A DNA stretch of 64,000 nucleotides from assembly GCA_905221605.1 (NCBI GenBank), contig CAJNDS010000389.1, positions 62,001 to 126,000 of the forward strand. Reading direction: 5' to 3'. The notes under the pieces were generated by a model that made no database searches, was not told where the DNA came from, and was given only the letters and a program-made list of their open reading frames with translations. Within the stretch, counting starts at the first letter, position 1, and each line of letters starts with the position of its first letter. This document shows positions 23,527 to 33,828 of this stretch, one piece after another. The stretch comes from Symbiodinium natans. Its lineage: Eukaryota > Sar > Dinophyceae > Suessiales > Symbiodiniaceae. A program made the translations under genes and the position numbers.

Positions 23527-23772
23527 AACCTCTGTTTTCACAGAGTCTCTGAGAAGTTTCATTTCGCAGGGGGATGAGGGTCCCTTGGTGTGCCTCATCT
23601 AACAAAGACCGCACCAAGTGGATGTGATATCAGTGCCCGGCCAGCACTGACGTACCTGCAATCAGTTTCACGCATTTCCACGTCGGCCTGATTCGCTCAG
23701 GTTTGACTTGATCCAGACCTCTGAACGCAGAAACATGATAGGGATAACAGAGGGAGGATTCCATGAGTGTGT
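23527..23772 (+). repeat. Left terminal direct repeat
   Basis: Starts AACCTCTGTTTTCACAGAG and ends GGATTCCATGAGTGTGT. It matches 35771-36012 at about 97%. The sequence before it is (TG)n. No obvious TG...CA ends or primer-binding site as in classical LTR elements is seen. Confidence 0.9.
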
Positions 23773-23773
23773 T

Positions 23774-23975
23774 CCAGGTGTATTTCGTTTATCGCTACAC
23801 CTGCGATAGGGTTGCCTATCATTGATTGTCCCTGATCGGACCTCAGCAGATGAATGTCCTGTCGTGGACCTCAGAAATCGTAATGTCCTGAATGGACCTC
23901 AGATGAGTATGTCCTGATCGGACCCTGCTGATTGTCTTGAGTAGACTCCAGATAAATATCTGCCTGTCGTGACAT
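23774..23975 (+). repeat. Hairpin-rich leader with tandem GTCC…GGAC units
   Basis: Just inside the left repeat is a perfect 8-bp stem (CAGGTGTA / TACACCTG, 13-nt loop, 23775-23803), followed by GATAGG-GTTG-CCTATC (about 23805-23820). Then about five degenerate units of 24-29 bp follow, each holding a small stem of the form GTCC-TGATC-GGAC followed by CTCAGATGA-like sequence. It may be a structured RNA leader. Only the left repeat is followed by this block. Confidence 0.7.
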
Positions 23976-24063
23976 GATTTTGTCAAGATGTGTTTTTTTG
24001 AAGCGCTGTGTCGGCAGCCATTTCTGCGAATCTAAGTGATCCTCCCGTGCCTACACCGGTACC

Positions 24064-24840
24064 ATGTCTTGGAGGTCACATGATTCCAAACGCTCATGGG
24101 AGCAAACGGATTGGTCCCGTGACAAAGAGTGGCAACATTCTTGGTCGCAGCAAGAATCATGGGGTCAGCCAGCATCTTCCTGGCAGCATCAGCCTGATAC
24201 GGCCAGTGCAACTGCTGTTGTTCCCAAGCCTCCAGTTCTCAAGATTCCGTCGACTTTTCAGTCTGATGAAGTGTTTTACGATCGTGCCACAGTGGGTAAG
24301 GGCAACCACCAATTGTTTAAAGTCATACAGCCCACTGAGTGGAGCCGCAAGAACGGTCTCGCGATTGAAGACCTTCGAGTCTATGAGATGACGCACCGCG
24401 GCATCCAAGATTTCAGTTTACGTGTGTTGTCAGAAGGTCGGTGCCAAGGCATTACTTGGACACGAAATGTTTCCGAAGCAGTGTTTGCCAATGCCTTGTT
24501 TAAGAAGCTGCGTGACAGCGGTGTCGATATTGACACAGTTGCTGCCTCATTCTTCGAATCTTCCCCTCCTGACAAACACAAGGAGTCTCGCCCTTGATTG
24601 ACAATATTGTTGATTCAATGAAAGCCCGACTTCCCACCACTTCTTCTGGAACAAATGAAGAAGTCCAGCAAGAACTTCAAAGAGCCAGAGCCATGGCCGC
24701 TCACGGCATTACTCTCACGCCTCAGAAGAGGTCGGCCAGAAACCTCCCGAAGATTTGCAAGCCGAACAGTCGGAGTCAGCAAAGCTACTCTCGGCTCCTC
24801 CAATTCGAACCATTTCGACGGCGCCGCCGACACTGAACCG
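24064..24840 (+). pseudogene. ORF1-like protein of the GIY-YIG retroelement
   Basis: The frame starts at 24064 with a Trp/Gln/Ser-rich head (SWRSHDSKRSWEQTDW). A compact domain follows (24235-24510) containing FYDRATVGKG, YEMTHRGIQDFSLRV and CQGITWTRN, ending in TGA at 24597. A one-base shift continues it as a helix (NEEVQQELQRARAMAAHGI), and a second shift near 24720 continues it to about 24838. I recall proteins with this domain as the first ORF of dinoflagellate RT elements. Its role is unknown, perhaps RNA binding. The C-terminal part appears to have been displaced by the inserted DNA that begins at about 24840. Confidence 0.5.
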
Positions 24841-24842
24841 AT

Positions 24843-25281
24843 AGAGGCGGCGACGACCAGGAGGGAGAGCAGCCGGGACGCCACCCCCCAGTGCCAGCCA
24901 TTACCGACGAGTCTGAGGCGGGCGCGTTCGTCGGCACCTGCCGCCGCCGTGTAACCGACGGGCATGTGGTGCAGCTGCTCCCTCACCTCGGGGGTGGGCA
25001 GCCGTAGGTGGCCCCTCTCGTCGGTCATCATGGCCTCCCGACGGCGCAAACCGGCGGGAGTCCTGGAGCCAGCGCTCGCGGACCTCCTGGGGTATCACTC
25101 TGCTGGACGATCCTGCGCCAACTCTGTTCGGGCCCCGCTCCCAAGGCGCCACGTCTTGGATGAGGCCATTCAGCCCACTCACTCCCCCGACCCTAGCACC
25201 CGACAAGGAATTCACTGCTGGGTGTCCCTTGGCTTCCGAGGGTAGCGAGCTTCGGCTGGCTTTCGTTTTCTTGAGTGGCAT
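24843..25281 (-). pseudogene. C5-cytosine methyltransferase-like C-terminal fragment
   Basis: On the minus strand, two overlapping frames read in order VIPQEVRERWLQDSRRF, RREAMMTDERGHLRLPTPE, REQLHHMPVGYT and LVGNGWHWGVASRLL. The order R-x-LTPxE, then (M/F)P-x-GYT, then (L/V)GN(G/S)W is that of motifs IX and X of C5 DNA methyltransferases, which close the S-adenosylmethionine fold. The catalytic PC and ENV motifs are not in this piece, and a frameshift near 25050 separates its halves. Such domains occur, as I recall, in dinoflagellate retroelement polyproteins. The host polyprotein is absent here, and the strand is opposite to its neighbours. Confidence 0.5.
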
Positions 25282-25747
25282 CCCTTCGTCGCTGCGCCAG
25301 CAAGTCGACCTCTCTGACGTAGGCTAGCGTGACCGAGGCGCGGCCGCTCCTTGAGCAAACACCAGCATTCCCAGTAAGTGTCAGGTGTTCTGCAGCCAAA
25401 GGCAGGTCTCAGGAAATTCAGGCGCCGCTAATGCCAGAAGCTCAAAGGCCTCAAGCTTCCCAGGACAAGCTGGAAACCACCCCAAAGCAAACCCCCCGAT
25501 TCAGGCTGAGAATGGGGGGTTGCTCCTAGGCAGCCAAGGCTCATGCGCTGATGCTGGCAGATCCAGCGCGCAGCTGCACCTCTCCAACTGCTCCTCTGCG
25601 TCAAGCTCTGCATGCCCCCTTTGCACCACGAACTCCTAAAGGCCAGGCTCCTTTCAAGGCAGGCCAGCAGGACCCCCAGGTGAGCAATGGCTCTGCGAAA
25701 GGACCACGTCCTCTTCCCTTTGCCAGTACCATACCCTTTCCGTTTAA

Positions 25748-27160
25748 GTGCGACCCGGCCTTTCCTCGAACAAGAGGGCGCTTCTAGGCCGGAGGCGCCT
25801 CCTGCGCATTATGATCATGGCACTAAATTTCATCTACTGTGATTTCTCTTTTGAGCCCCTCGAGCTTTTGCAGAGACGGCCAAACCGCTCGCGGGCCCGG
25901 TGTCTGTCCTATCACGAGGCGCTCTTGAGGACGTACGGTAGTGGTCAGGAAGATGTTGTTCCATCCGCCACAGGCCGTCGAATGAATGTCCTGCAAGCAC
26001 GCTTGTCCGAGTCCACCCACATGACTCAGCTTGGAGTCCCTGGAGATGCCTATCATTGGTCGTTGGCCGGCCAAGTTGTGGCTCCCGACACAGTTGACGA
26101 AGCACTGAGGCCCTACAGGCCCCTTGACGCTAGCAGGCTGAAGATCAGTGGAAAGGCAAATTGGGACCCGAGTCCGTGGCTCACGCCAGATTTGTGGCTT
26201 GCTTTTGTCGAACCGCGCAGTCTTTCCCTGCTTGTGCAGCCTCCCATTCCAGCCCATGCCGACTGTCGGAGGGAGGACCCTGAGCAGACTCTGAGAGGGC
26301 CGTCAGTCTCTCTCCCTTCTACCACCAAATGAAAGTCACAAGGCAACGGGCTAGCACTAACAGGCTTTACCAGAGTTATCCTCCGCTTTCGAGGGCACCG
26401 CCGCTCTTTCGGAACTGCTTGCTGAGATCGAGAAGGGGTCTGTCCCCTTGCCAGTGCCTGAGGATCCACTTGCGGCACCGCGGAAGCCCAAGAAAAAGTG
26501 CCCCCTTGCTGTGCAACCTTCTGCGCTTCAGTGCTTCAGGGCGATCATATCGGCGTCGAAATCGCCACATGCAGCCACGCTGCCCTACTTCAAAGCGCGG
26601 GGCTACTCGACTCTCGCTCTCGCCATGCCGATCTGGGAATCTGACATCCATGATGGCCTCGTCATAGACGATTTCTTCTGCATAGCTAAAGTGCCTCGCC
26701 ATGGTTCGGCTCCCAATGGTGCAGGCCGCACTGTCGAAGGGGCCTTGGATGCTTCCCTCGAACGGCTCCGTGTTGCACATGAAGTCTATCAGCGTGAGGG
26801 AATCTCTGGACGAGCTGAAAAAGACGTTTTAGCTCAGGACTTTGCGAAAGTCGCAGGGGCGGAGGTTGATAGCACAAAGCAGGCGCTTGAGGCAGGAGTA
26901 TGCACCGTTAGGGCGCCAAAAGGGAAGAGGTCGTGTTGGCAGACCTCACCTTAGAGACCGCCATTTTGGGGACCTCTACTGATGCCCTCCTTGCATGTCT
27001 CCTTGGTGGCTGGACCTCTGTCTTCTCCTACCGCAGGCCTGGCTTCTGTGTCTTCGATGAAGTTTTCCGGGTTGCTCCTGGGACGAACCTCGATCCTTTG
27101 AATCCTAAGACCTCCCGAGATCTGCTGCCCAGGAACTTGTGCTCGCGGCCGCGCTAGCGC
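25748..27160 (+). pseudogene. RT region of the tyrosine-recombinase element
   Basis: The frame 25748-26332 contains ALNFIYCD, ATGRRMNVLQARLSE and RPYRPLDASRLKISGKANW, a conserved block I associate with this dinoflagellate family. The next frame (to 26954) contains GLVIDDFFCIA at 26655-26685, the probable YxDD equivalent, then EGISGRAEKDVLAQDFAKV and AKVAGAEVDSTKQALEAGV, typical of RT thumb and connection sequence. About 26333-26400 is too short to hold the fingers and the motif A aspartate that should lie between, so the catalytic core is deleted. It is therefore inactive. Confidence 0.55.
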
Positions 27161-28300
27161 CTGTGATCTCCGCCGATATTGCTGTCCCCTACCTGGACCG
27201 AGTCTTCGCCACAGACTCATCGAACTCCAAAGGTGCCATAGTCTCCGCTCCTATCAACCTGCCTCTCTCGCGCGCCCTCTGGGCAGTTTCTGACAGGAAA
27301 GGTGCCTACGCGCGGCTTGCCATGAAAGCGCAGAGCAGCCTGCGCCTTGCTGACCCAGACTGGGAGGAGCTTGCGCAGGAGGCCCCCTCCACTGAAGGGC
27401 CGCGGCGTCCGCTTGCTTTTGTGTTTGATGTGCTCGAGCTTTTCGCCGGCTCAGCCAAGATCTCTGCAGAGATGTCGTCCAGGGCGTGGGTCGTCGGTCC
27501 CCCCATTGACATCAACCGCTCGCCTTTCTACGACCCGAAGCAACCGCAGCTCTTGTTATTCATCTTATTGAGAATGATAAGGTTAGGCTCATGTTTATCT
27601 TTCCGGTAGGCACCACCTTCTCTGCTGCTGCGAGCCCTGTGCTCCGCGACCGCTCCAATCCTAGGGGTTTCAATCCTACCAAGCCCAGAACCTTTAAAGG
27701 CACCCTCCTCGTTCTGAGAGCTCTTGCCCTAGCGACTCAGTGCCACTCGGCGAAGGTCCTTGCCGTTGCTGAGCAGCCCCGTGCTTCCCTCATGAGTTGC
27801 CTTCCTGAATGGGGTCGCTTAGTTGCAAAGGGTGGGGTCTATGAGACCTGGACCTCCTCTTGAGCTTTTGGGTCGCGGCACCTTAAGCAGTTTCAGTTCA
27901 TAGGCGTAGGGGTTGACCTTCGTGCTGTCCATAAAAAGTGTACATGTGAGTCTGGGCGCAAGCGTCTCCCAGTCAAGGGTCGCCTCGCCAAAGCTTGAAG
28001 TGCCTACACGCCGGGACTCGTGCACGCGCTCTGTGAGATCCTCAGTTCGGCTTTGAAGCGCCGTAACCGCCTTGCTGAGGCTGTTGACATCAAGGTTGCT
28101 GGTCTTGAGAGGTTGGCAGCCACAGACCTTGCGGTCTCTTTGCCCTGGAGCGTTGACGATGTGTGGTCTTGGAGGAATGAGGTGGAAATGAACATCCTTG
28201 AGGCTTCTGTGTTAGCAAAGCTATACCAGCGCATTGCCGTGAGCCACGGGCCCTCCAGGTTTGTCAATCTGTGTGATTCCAGCCTCACCTGGCCTCCGCC
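27139..28300 (+). pseudogene. RNase H-like and methyltransferase-like region
   Basis: FATDSSNSKGAI (27205-27240) resembles the first RNase H strand (TDAS…G). Then FVFDVLELFAGSAKISAEM (27418-27474) resembles motif I of SAM-dependent DNA methyltransferases (LFAG). At 27598-27624 the frame reads FPVGTTFSA where family members, as I recall them, have PPCTTFS, so the catalytic Pro-Cys seems lost. Downstream are VGVDLRAVHKK (27906-27940), a TGA at about 27998, and a helical segment to 28290 ending GPSRFVNLCDSS. The match to methyltransferases rests on two motifs only. Confidence 0.5.
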
Positions 28301-28829
28301 ATGTTACCAGGAGGGCCTCTGCCATCGCACTTGCCGCAGGCCGCTATCCTGGCAATCTTTATTGTCCTACCCGGGCAATCCCAGCAGATCACCCCACGAG
28401 AGACAAGGAGTTCTCGGCCCCTCCTTCTGGACTGAAAGCAGGGTAGTGCATGATGCCCTCAGGCCTCGCTTGCGGAGATGGGCCGCTAACTGGTGCCGTC
28501 TTGTTTTCTGTCTCCTACCTTCCGTTGCTGACTTGCCAAGCTGGCGTGACGAGGCCAGGCACCCTTCTCGATCCTTCCGGGCCTTCACGCATATCGCAGA
28601 CTTTGACTCTTCTCTTGGCTTTCCCAGCGAGGGCCCTCCGTGGCTTGGTTTGCCTCTACCTTACCCCCTAAGCCCCTTCGCCCCTTCCCCGGTTCAGGGT
28701 TTGAGGGTCTTGTCTTTGTCCTGTCCTGTCTTCCTGGGGTTGTCGCCATGGGTGCGCGCGTTGCCCTGGCCATTGAACAGAGGAAACAACGGAGGTTCGG
28801 TACTTCGCTCGCGGCAGGGAGGCCAGTGC

Positions 28830-29720
28830 TTAAGATCACTAGAGATCGACGCCTGAAGCTGAAGGACTCGCTAGAGAACTGGCTCACTTTGCAGCACCGA
28901 ACCTGGAATGGGTTACCGGCGTGTAGCCAGGACTGACGTTAACGGTTTCAACGAGTTGGTGATTTCTTATGGACAATGGCTGTTTTCCGAGGGTTCCCAT
29001 ACTACCACTACGCTGAGACCGTAAACTTGCTGAGTTCGGAGTTTCCTTTCCTGCGCAGACTGCTGCAGCCCGCCTGGGATTTAGCTTTCGCCTGGCAACG
29101 GGAAGAACCCCCAGTTCACCATTCAGCTCTGCCTTGGCAGATCCTTCTTGCTATGCTTGCAATCTGCGTGACATGGGGTTGGATAGATATAGCTGGTCTC
29201 CTCGCGCTCAGCTGGGGTTTGGCCCGGATCGGCGAGGTCCTGGCGGCTTGCAGGGCCGACCTGGTCCTGCCAAGCGACACCGGCGAGGGGCTACGTTCTT
29301 CTCGCGGTCCGAGAACCAAGGACGAGGTTTCGGGCCGCAAGGCATCAGTGCATTAAGGTCCAACCTCAGCTGGTTAGCATCATCCAGCTTGCTTTCTCAG
29401 ACTTGAGGCTTGACCAAAAGCTGTGGACTTTTGCGCCTTCTACCCTCCGCTCACGTTTCAACGGGCTGCTGGCTGCAGTGCGTTTGACGCCGGGGCTTGT
29501 CCCGGGAGTCAGAGATTTCGACCTGGGATCGCTGAGGGCCGGCGGGGCGTGCAGACCTCGGAGTCCCCTGATGTTGTCAGGAGGAGGGGAAGGTGGATCA
29601 CCTACATACAGGAAATTGGGGCGCTCCTGTATCTGCCACGGTTAGACAGCGACCATCGTGGCTACATTTTTGCTTGGGCAAACTCTTTTGGTGAGGCTTT
29701 GGAGTTTGCCGCCTTGTGCA
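28830..29720 (+). pseudogene. Tyrosine recombinase, frameshifted
   Basis: The N-terminal part at 28976-29356 includes YYHYAETVNLL, LPWQILLAMLAICVTWGW and GLARIGEVLAACRADLVL. The Arg of ARIGEVL matches box I of tyrosine recombinases. After a frame change, LDQKLWTFAPSTLRSRFN and FDLGSLRAGGA (29518-29550) match box II, with SLR in place of HxxR. VRRRGRWITYIQEIGALLYL (29568-29640) holds the nucleophile Tyr. About six residues seem lost between GRW and YIQE compared with relatives I recall. Such enzymes integrate a circular DNA intermediate. This one has at least two frameshifts. Confidence 0.6.
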
Positions 29721-29813
29721 CCCGTTGGCGTCTGCCTCGAACGGGCTGGCACTACTTTCTGCAGCACGGCGCTTTGATGCCAGTCAACAATGGGAATGCT
29801 TTAGAAGATGGGG

Positions 29814-30037
29814 GTGTGCAGTTCAACCGCTTGCGCGAAGCGCGGCATGTACCCCACAACGAGGCGGAAAATGGAGACATGAGTCCTTGAACAGTAAGGA
29901 TGATTGTTGACTTCCGCTGCGCTCAAGCTCCCGCCGCACCCGGCGCCCGTGTGCAGTTCAACCGCTTGCGCGAAGTGCGTGCGCGAAGCGCGGCATGTAC
30001 CCCACAACGAGGCGGGAAAATGGAGACATGAGTCCTT
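29814..30037 (+). repeat. Direct duplication at the element junction
   Basis: 29814-29888 and 29949-30037 share GTGTGCAGTTCAACCGCTTG through GACATGAGTCCTT, nearly identical except for a 13-14 base internal duplication in the second copy. The 60-base spacer is unrelated. The repeat separates the tyrosine-recombinase element from the GIY-YIG frame. Confidence 0.85.
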
Positions 30038-32521
30038 TTATAAGCAGCAACGCTGTGTACATCAAAGCACCAGTGGACTGGCGCCTTTTTAATACCATTT
30101 CAACCTACCGGCAGCCTTCCACATTCTTGTACATAGGATCGACTTCACAGTCCATTACTACGCGTGAGTCCAATCGTATGTCTGTCTTTAAAAGACTACG
30201 AGAGCATCACGAGGTGCAAGCAGAACTGTCTATCAGGTTCTGGCGCCAAGAAGACAATTTTGAACAGTTTTCCATTATTCAGGTTGCAACGTGTTCCACG
30301 TACAAAAAAGCCTGGGTGATGGAACACATATTGATCGGTGGCAGCCAAAACTTAATTTTCCTTTCATTCAGATTTTCCTCAAACGTACTGCTCTAGGTTT
30401 TCGTCCAGGACGAAGAAGACGCTGGATGGAGTTTGGCCGATTTGGGCTAATATTGTGGCGCAAACTTCGCAAACGTATGTTGGCGCTCAATCAGCCTCAG
30501 AACATTGCACGATCTCGCCAACAGGCGTGGGAACTTTTGTACGATTTGTCAACGTTCTCTGAAGCCAGCTACAGAGCATGCCGGATAATCCGGTCACATC
30601 AGGTTACTGATATCGAAGTGTACGCAATGGTGCGACTGTCCAATTCTCTGGAGCAACCAATCAAACACGGCGTACGCAAGTTGTTACAGTCCGCTTTAAA
30701 ATATCGGAAGATCTCCTGGCCGGTTTCGAGTCTTCCTCTCCGTCTACCTTTCTTGGCGCACGATTCCTGCAAATATACAACAGTGGCTTCGACGTCAAGT
30801 TTTTCAATTCAAGCATCTGCTGGTTCCGTTTCATCTTCCCAGCGCAAAGGTCAGAGAAGCGCCTCATCAGTCCATTGCTGAACATCTTCACAATGTGCGC
30901 GACTGGAACGTGTTTTTTGAAGACAGCCAGCTTGAGTGTTCACAGCTTCCCTGTCCGTGCCTCTGGAATAAAGACAAGCTACCAGATGACGCGTTTTCTG
31001 ATGGGCACGTTACTGCAGGATTGGAGCAATTTGGGGAAATTGAGCCATCTGCCAATAAGCTGTCTCAAGGCAGTGCTCTTTCCTCCTTCTTCCCTGCTCA
31101 AAGCAAGTACTTAGACTTGGCGTGTAAAGCATTTGACCGATGGCGTTTTAAGCACGGCCTCCCTCTCGAAACGACTGAGTCCTTTCGACTGTTTATGTCT
31201 TCGCAATGGCCGCTGCGTTTGGATGCTGTTTATGCGCAACATCGGATTGTCTGGAAAGACCACAGAGGATCAAGGACAAACTCGGCAGCAAGTTTGTCAT
31301 TCACAATGAAGATCATCACAATGGTCATCTTATGCTGTATTGCCCGCGGTTTTTCTTTTACCAGCATCTTCCGAACTTGGGATGACGCTTCAGTTTTTCA
31401 GCCACTAGTTGGAATGGAGAGATCATATCAAATCCATTGTTCCCCGAAATCTACAGAGGAAATATGCCTGGGGATTCCAGTTGCAGAAATCCTTGGCAGT
31501 CGGATTCGTTTTTCTGAAACGGAAGAAGTCCTTTGCCAAAGGCATGACCATCATTTCGTACTCCCAGAGTATAATCCGCAGAATTCTGGTTGGTGCTTCT
31601 CAGTGTATTTCTTGCATGATTGAAGCAGTGTGGCATGATGGATTGCCACCGTCAAATATGCCCACCATCTGGCGGCATATCCACGCATTTCTGCAACAAG
31701 CTCATCCTACTGAGCACATTCTTGAAGACAATGACGACTTGATCGGTTTTTTCAACGCAGTTCCCACTTACAAGATTTTGGACGCGTTGCGTATTCTCAT
31801 CTCTGAGTATTTGAGCCAGGGTCATCCCAAGAAATTCTCGGTGACGCTCAGCCCGAAGTCCGACAAAGACAAAGTTTTTCAAGGGAAGCCAAGAGGAGGC
31901 AGTTCCACGCGTTTGAAGAACATGAATATTCATGACCTGTGTCAGATTGTACAGCTCAGTTTCAACTGCGGCATTTTTCAGGTCGTTCACAAAGTGTACA
32001 GACAAATCCGAGGAACGAGTGTTGGCAACCAAATATCACCAATACTCTCATCGCTGCCGATCATTCTCGCTGAAAGGACCTGGCTGAAGTCTTTTCAACA
32101 CCAAGTGTTTCAAGGCCAGTTAAGTCCAAGTATGGCTCTCCCAGCGCTCATTGTCAGATATGTGGACAATCGGCTGGTACTGCCGAACGCTGCTACAAGA
32201 TCTTGCAGTCATTTGCAGACGTTCTTAGATGCCCATTTTTATGAAGACCCTATTGAACTTGAAAAGGTCACTGACCACATGTGGTTCGGATTTCGTGTCA
32301 ATGCCCCGGACCGGTCTGTACAGTATGTTCTTCCGGTTCAACCATGGCAAACTCGCATAGTGAACAGTGCAGGCTCGTGGCAAGCGAGAACAGCTGGATA
32401 TAGATCCCGAGCAGCACTTATTCGCATGTATTCGTTTCCAAAGAGCAGTGTTGCTGCTCAACTGCAAGCCTTACATGCTTTGTACAGACGCAGAGGCTTT
32501 CCGTCAGAAGTTCTACGCTGA
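29995..32521 (+). pseudogene. GIY-YIG endonuclease plus reverse transcriptase, frameshifted
   Basis: Frame 1 (29995-30340) holds a GIY-YIG-like domain: VYIKAPVDW, FLYIGSTS, an Arg in ESNRMSVFKRL and the Glu of AWVMEHILI. A one-base shift near 30338 continues as WQPKLNFPFIQ (to about 30760), and another shift gives VREAPHQSIAEHLHNVRDW and PCPCLW…GHVTAGL (30847-31280). A further shift leads into 31409-32521 with KYAWGFQL, FLKRKKSFAKGMTIISY, the motif A-like DDLIGFFNAVP, RGTSVGNQISPILSS and the active-site box RYVDNRLVL (about 32155-32181). An N-terminal GIY-YIG with RT is the arrangement of Naiad/Chlamys-type Penelope-like elements, but the RT is distant. YVDN replaces YxDD. I recall the same box in other dinoflagellate copies. 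Confidence 0.7.
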
Positions 32522-32653
32522 ACTGCTTGCGTGTGACATGCTTTGTGCAGACGCAGAGGCTTTCCGTCAGAAGTTCTACGCTGAACTGCTTGTGACATAC
32601 TTTGTACAGACGCAGAGGCTTTCCGTCAGAAGTTCTACGCTGAACTGCTTGTG
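32473..32653 (+). repeat. Tandem repeat, 63/59/59 bp, at RT 3' end
   Basis: Three copies start at 32473, 32536 and 32595, each ACATGCTTTGTACAGACG…CTGAACTGCTTG. The first keeps a GCGT that the other two lack. The array begins inside the last codons of the RT frame and ends with ACATAAAC. Confidence 0.9.
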
Positions 32654-32659
32654 ACATAA

Positions 32660-33056
32660 ACAAACAGTTCTGGTTGAGTCGTGCGAGTGTCTGAGTCGTG
32701 CTTGACTTTGTCTTTGTTAACGCTGCGTGACAAGACGCACAATGCGAGGGCTGCGTGCGGGAGTACCCCACGTAGAGGACCGGGGGGGTGGACGGCCCCA
32801 CGCTCGTTTTCCCCCTGCGGCGTCCAAGCGACGACTACGGGCTGCGCGGCTGCGCACGGGAGCGCCCGGCGTAGAGGAGGGGGGGCGTTGACGGGCATGG
32901 CTGCGTCTTCGTCCCGCGGAGTCCAAGACTGCGGCGTAGCCGCTCCACAGTTTTCAGCTTTTATCACGCCGTGTGAATTGGCCATTTCCATTTCTTACTT
33001 TGGCTCTGTTGGGAGATGTTGATGGTGCATGCCTTGCTGGGTTTCGCAAGGGCACA

Positions 33057-33060
<4 letters not shown>
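32660..33060. other. GC-rich spacer with an imperfect 100-bp duplication
   Basis: Segments at about 32751-32828 and 32852-32929 share GGGAG…CGTAGAGGA and GTCCAAG with moderate identity. No gene was recognised. Confidence 0.5.
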
Positions 33061-33095
<35 letters not shown>

Positions 33096-33260
33096 NNNNN
33101 NNNNNNNNNNNNNNNNNNNNNNNNNNNNNNNNNNNNNNNNNNNNNNNNNNNNNNNNNNNNNNNNNNNNNNNNNNNNNNNNNNNNNNNNNNNNNNNGCGTG
33201 TGCGCGCGTGTGCGCGTGTGCGCGTGTGCGCGTGTGCGCGTGTGCGTGTGTGCGTGTGTG

Positions 33261-33293
<33 letters not shown>

Positions 33294-33384
33294 TGGTGTG
33301 TGTGTGTGTGCGGTGTGTGTGTGTGTGTGTGTGTGTGTGGGCGCGCTCGCGCGCCGCCGCGCGTGTGTGTGTGTGTGTGGTGTG

Positions 33385-33417
<33 letters not shown>

Positions 33418-33513
33418 GTGGTGTGTGTGTGTGTGTGTGTGTGTGTGATGTGTGGGTGTGTGTGTGTGGTGTGTTTGTGTGTGGTTTGTGTGTTTGTGTG
33501 TGTGTGTGTGTGC

Positions 33514-33554
<41 letters not shown>

Positions 33555-33565
33555 CGCGCTCGCGC

Positions 33566-33612
<47 letters not shown>

Positions 33613-33770
33613 TGTGTCTGTGTCTGTGTCTGTGTCTGTGTCTGTGTCTGTGTCTGTGTGTCTGTGTGTCTGTGTGTCTGTGTGTCTGTGTCTGTGTCTG
33701 TGTCTGTGTCTGTGTCTGTGTCTGTGTCTGTGTCTGTGTCTGTGTCTGTGTCTGTGTTTGTGTGTGTGTG
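33061..33770 (+). repeat. TG / TGTGTC microsatellite with assembly gap
   Basis: About 700 bp of (TG)n interspersed with GCGTGTGCGC variants, turning into (TGTGTC)n from 33610. Bases 33096-33195 are 100 Ns, a scaffold gap of nominal size. All frames through it are artefacts. Confidence 0.95.
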
Positions 33771-33828
33771 GTGCCACGGGATGCCAATGAGCATGTCTGC
33801 GTGATCCAGACTGCGTTTTTACGTAGCT

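Larger units (their letters stand above)
25748..29720 (+). mobile_element. Tyrosine-recombinase (DIRS-like) retroelement, decayed
   Basis: Successive + strand frames, separated by shifts and stops, give in order: an RT-associated N-terminal part (25748-26332), an RT palm/thumb (26400-27100), an RNase H-like strand (27160-27260), a methyltransferase-like domain (27400-27870), a linker with a stop at about 27998, a region holding RASAIALAAGRYPGN and ADHPTRDKEFSAPPSGL (28315-28440), and a tyrosine recombinase (28830-29720). Elements with RT plus tyrosine recombinase instead of a DDE integrase belong to the DIRS-like group. The element seems to have inserted into the GIY-YIG retroelement. No clear ends or split direct repeats could be placed. 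Confidence 0.65.

Noticed and set aside
23840-23910. Possible hammerhead ribozyme, as known from Penelope-like elements
   Set aside because: CAGATGA, a GTCC/GGAC stem and GAAA do occur in order, but the CTGANGA core is not exact and extra bases separate the stem from GAAA, so the fold is not supported.
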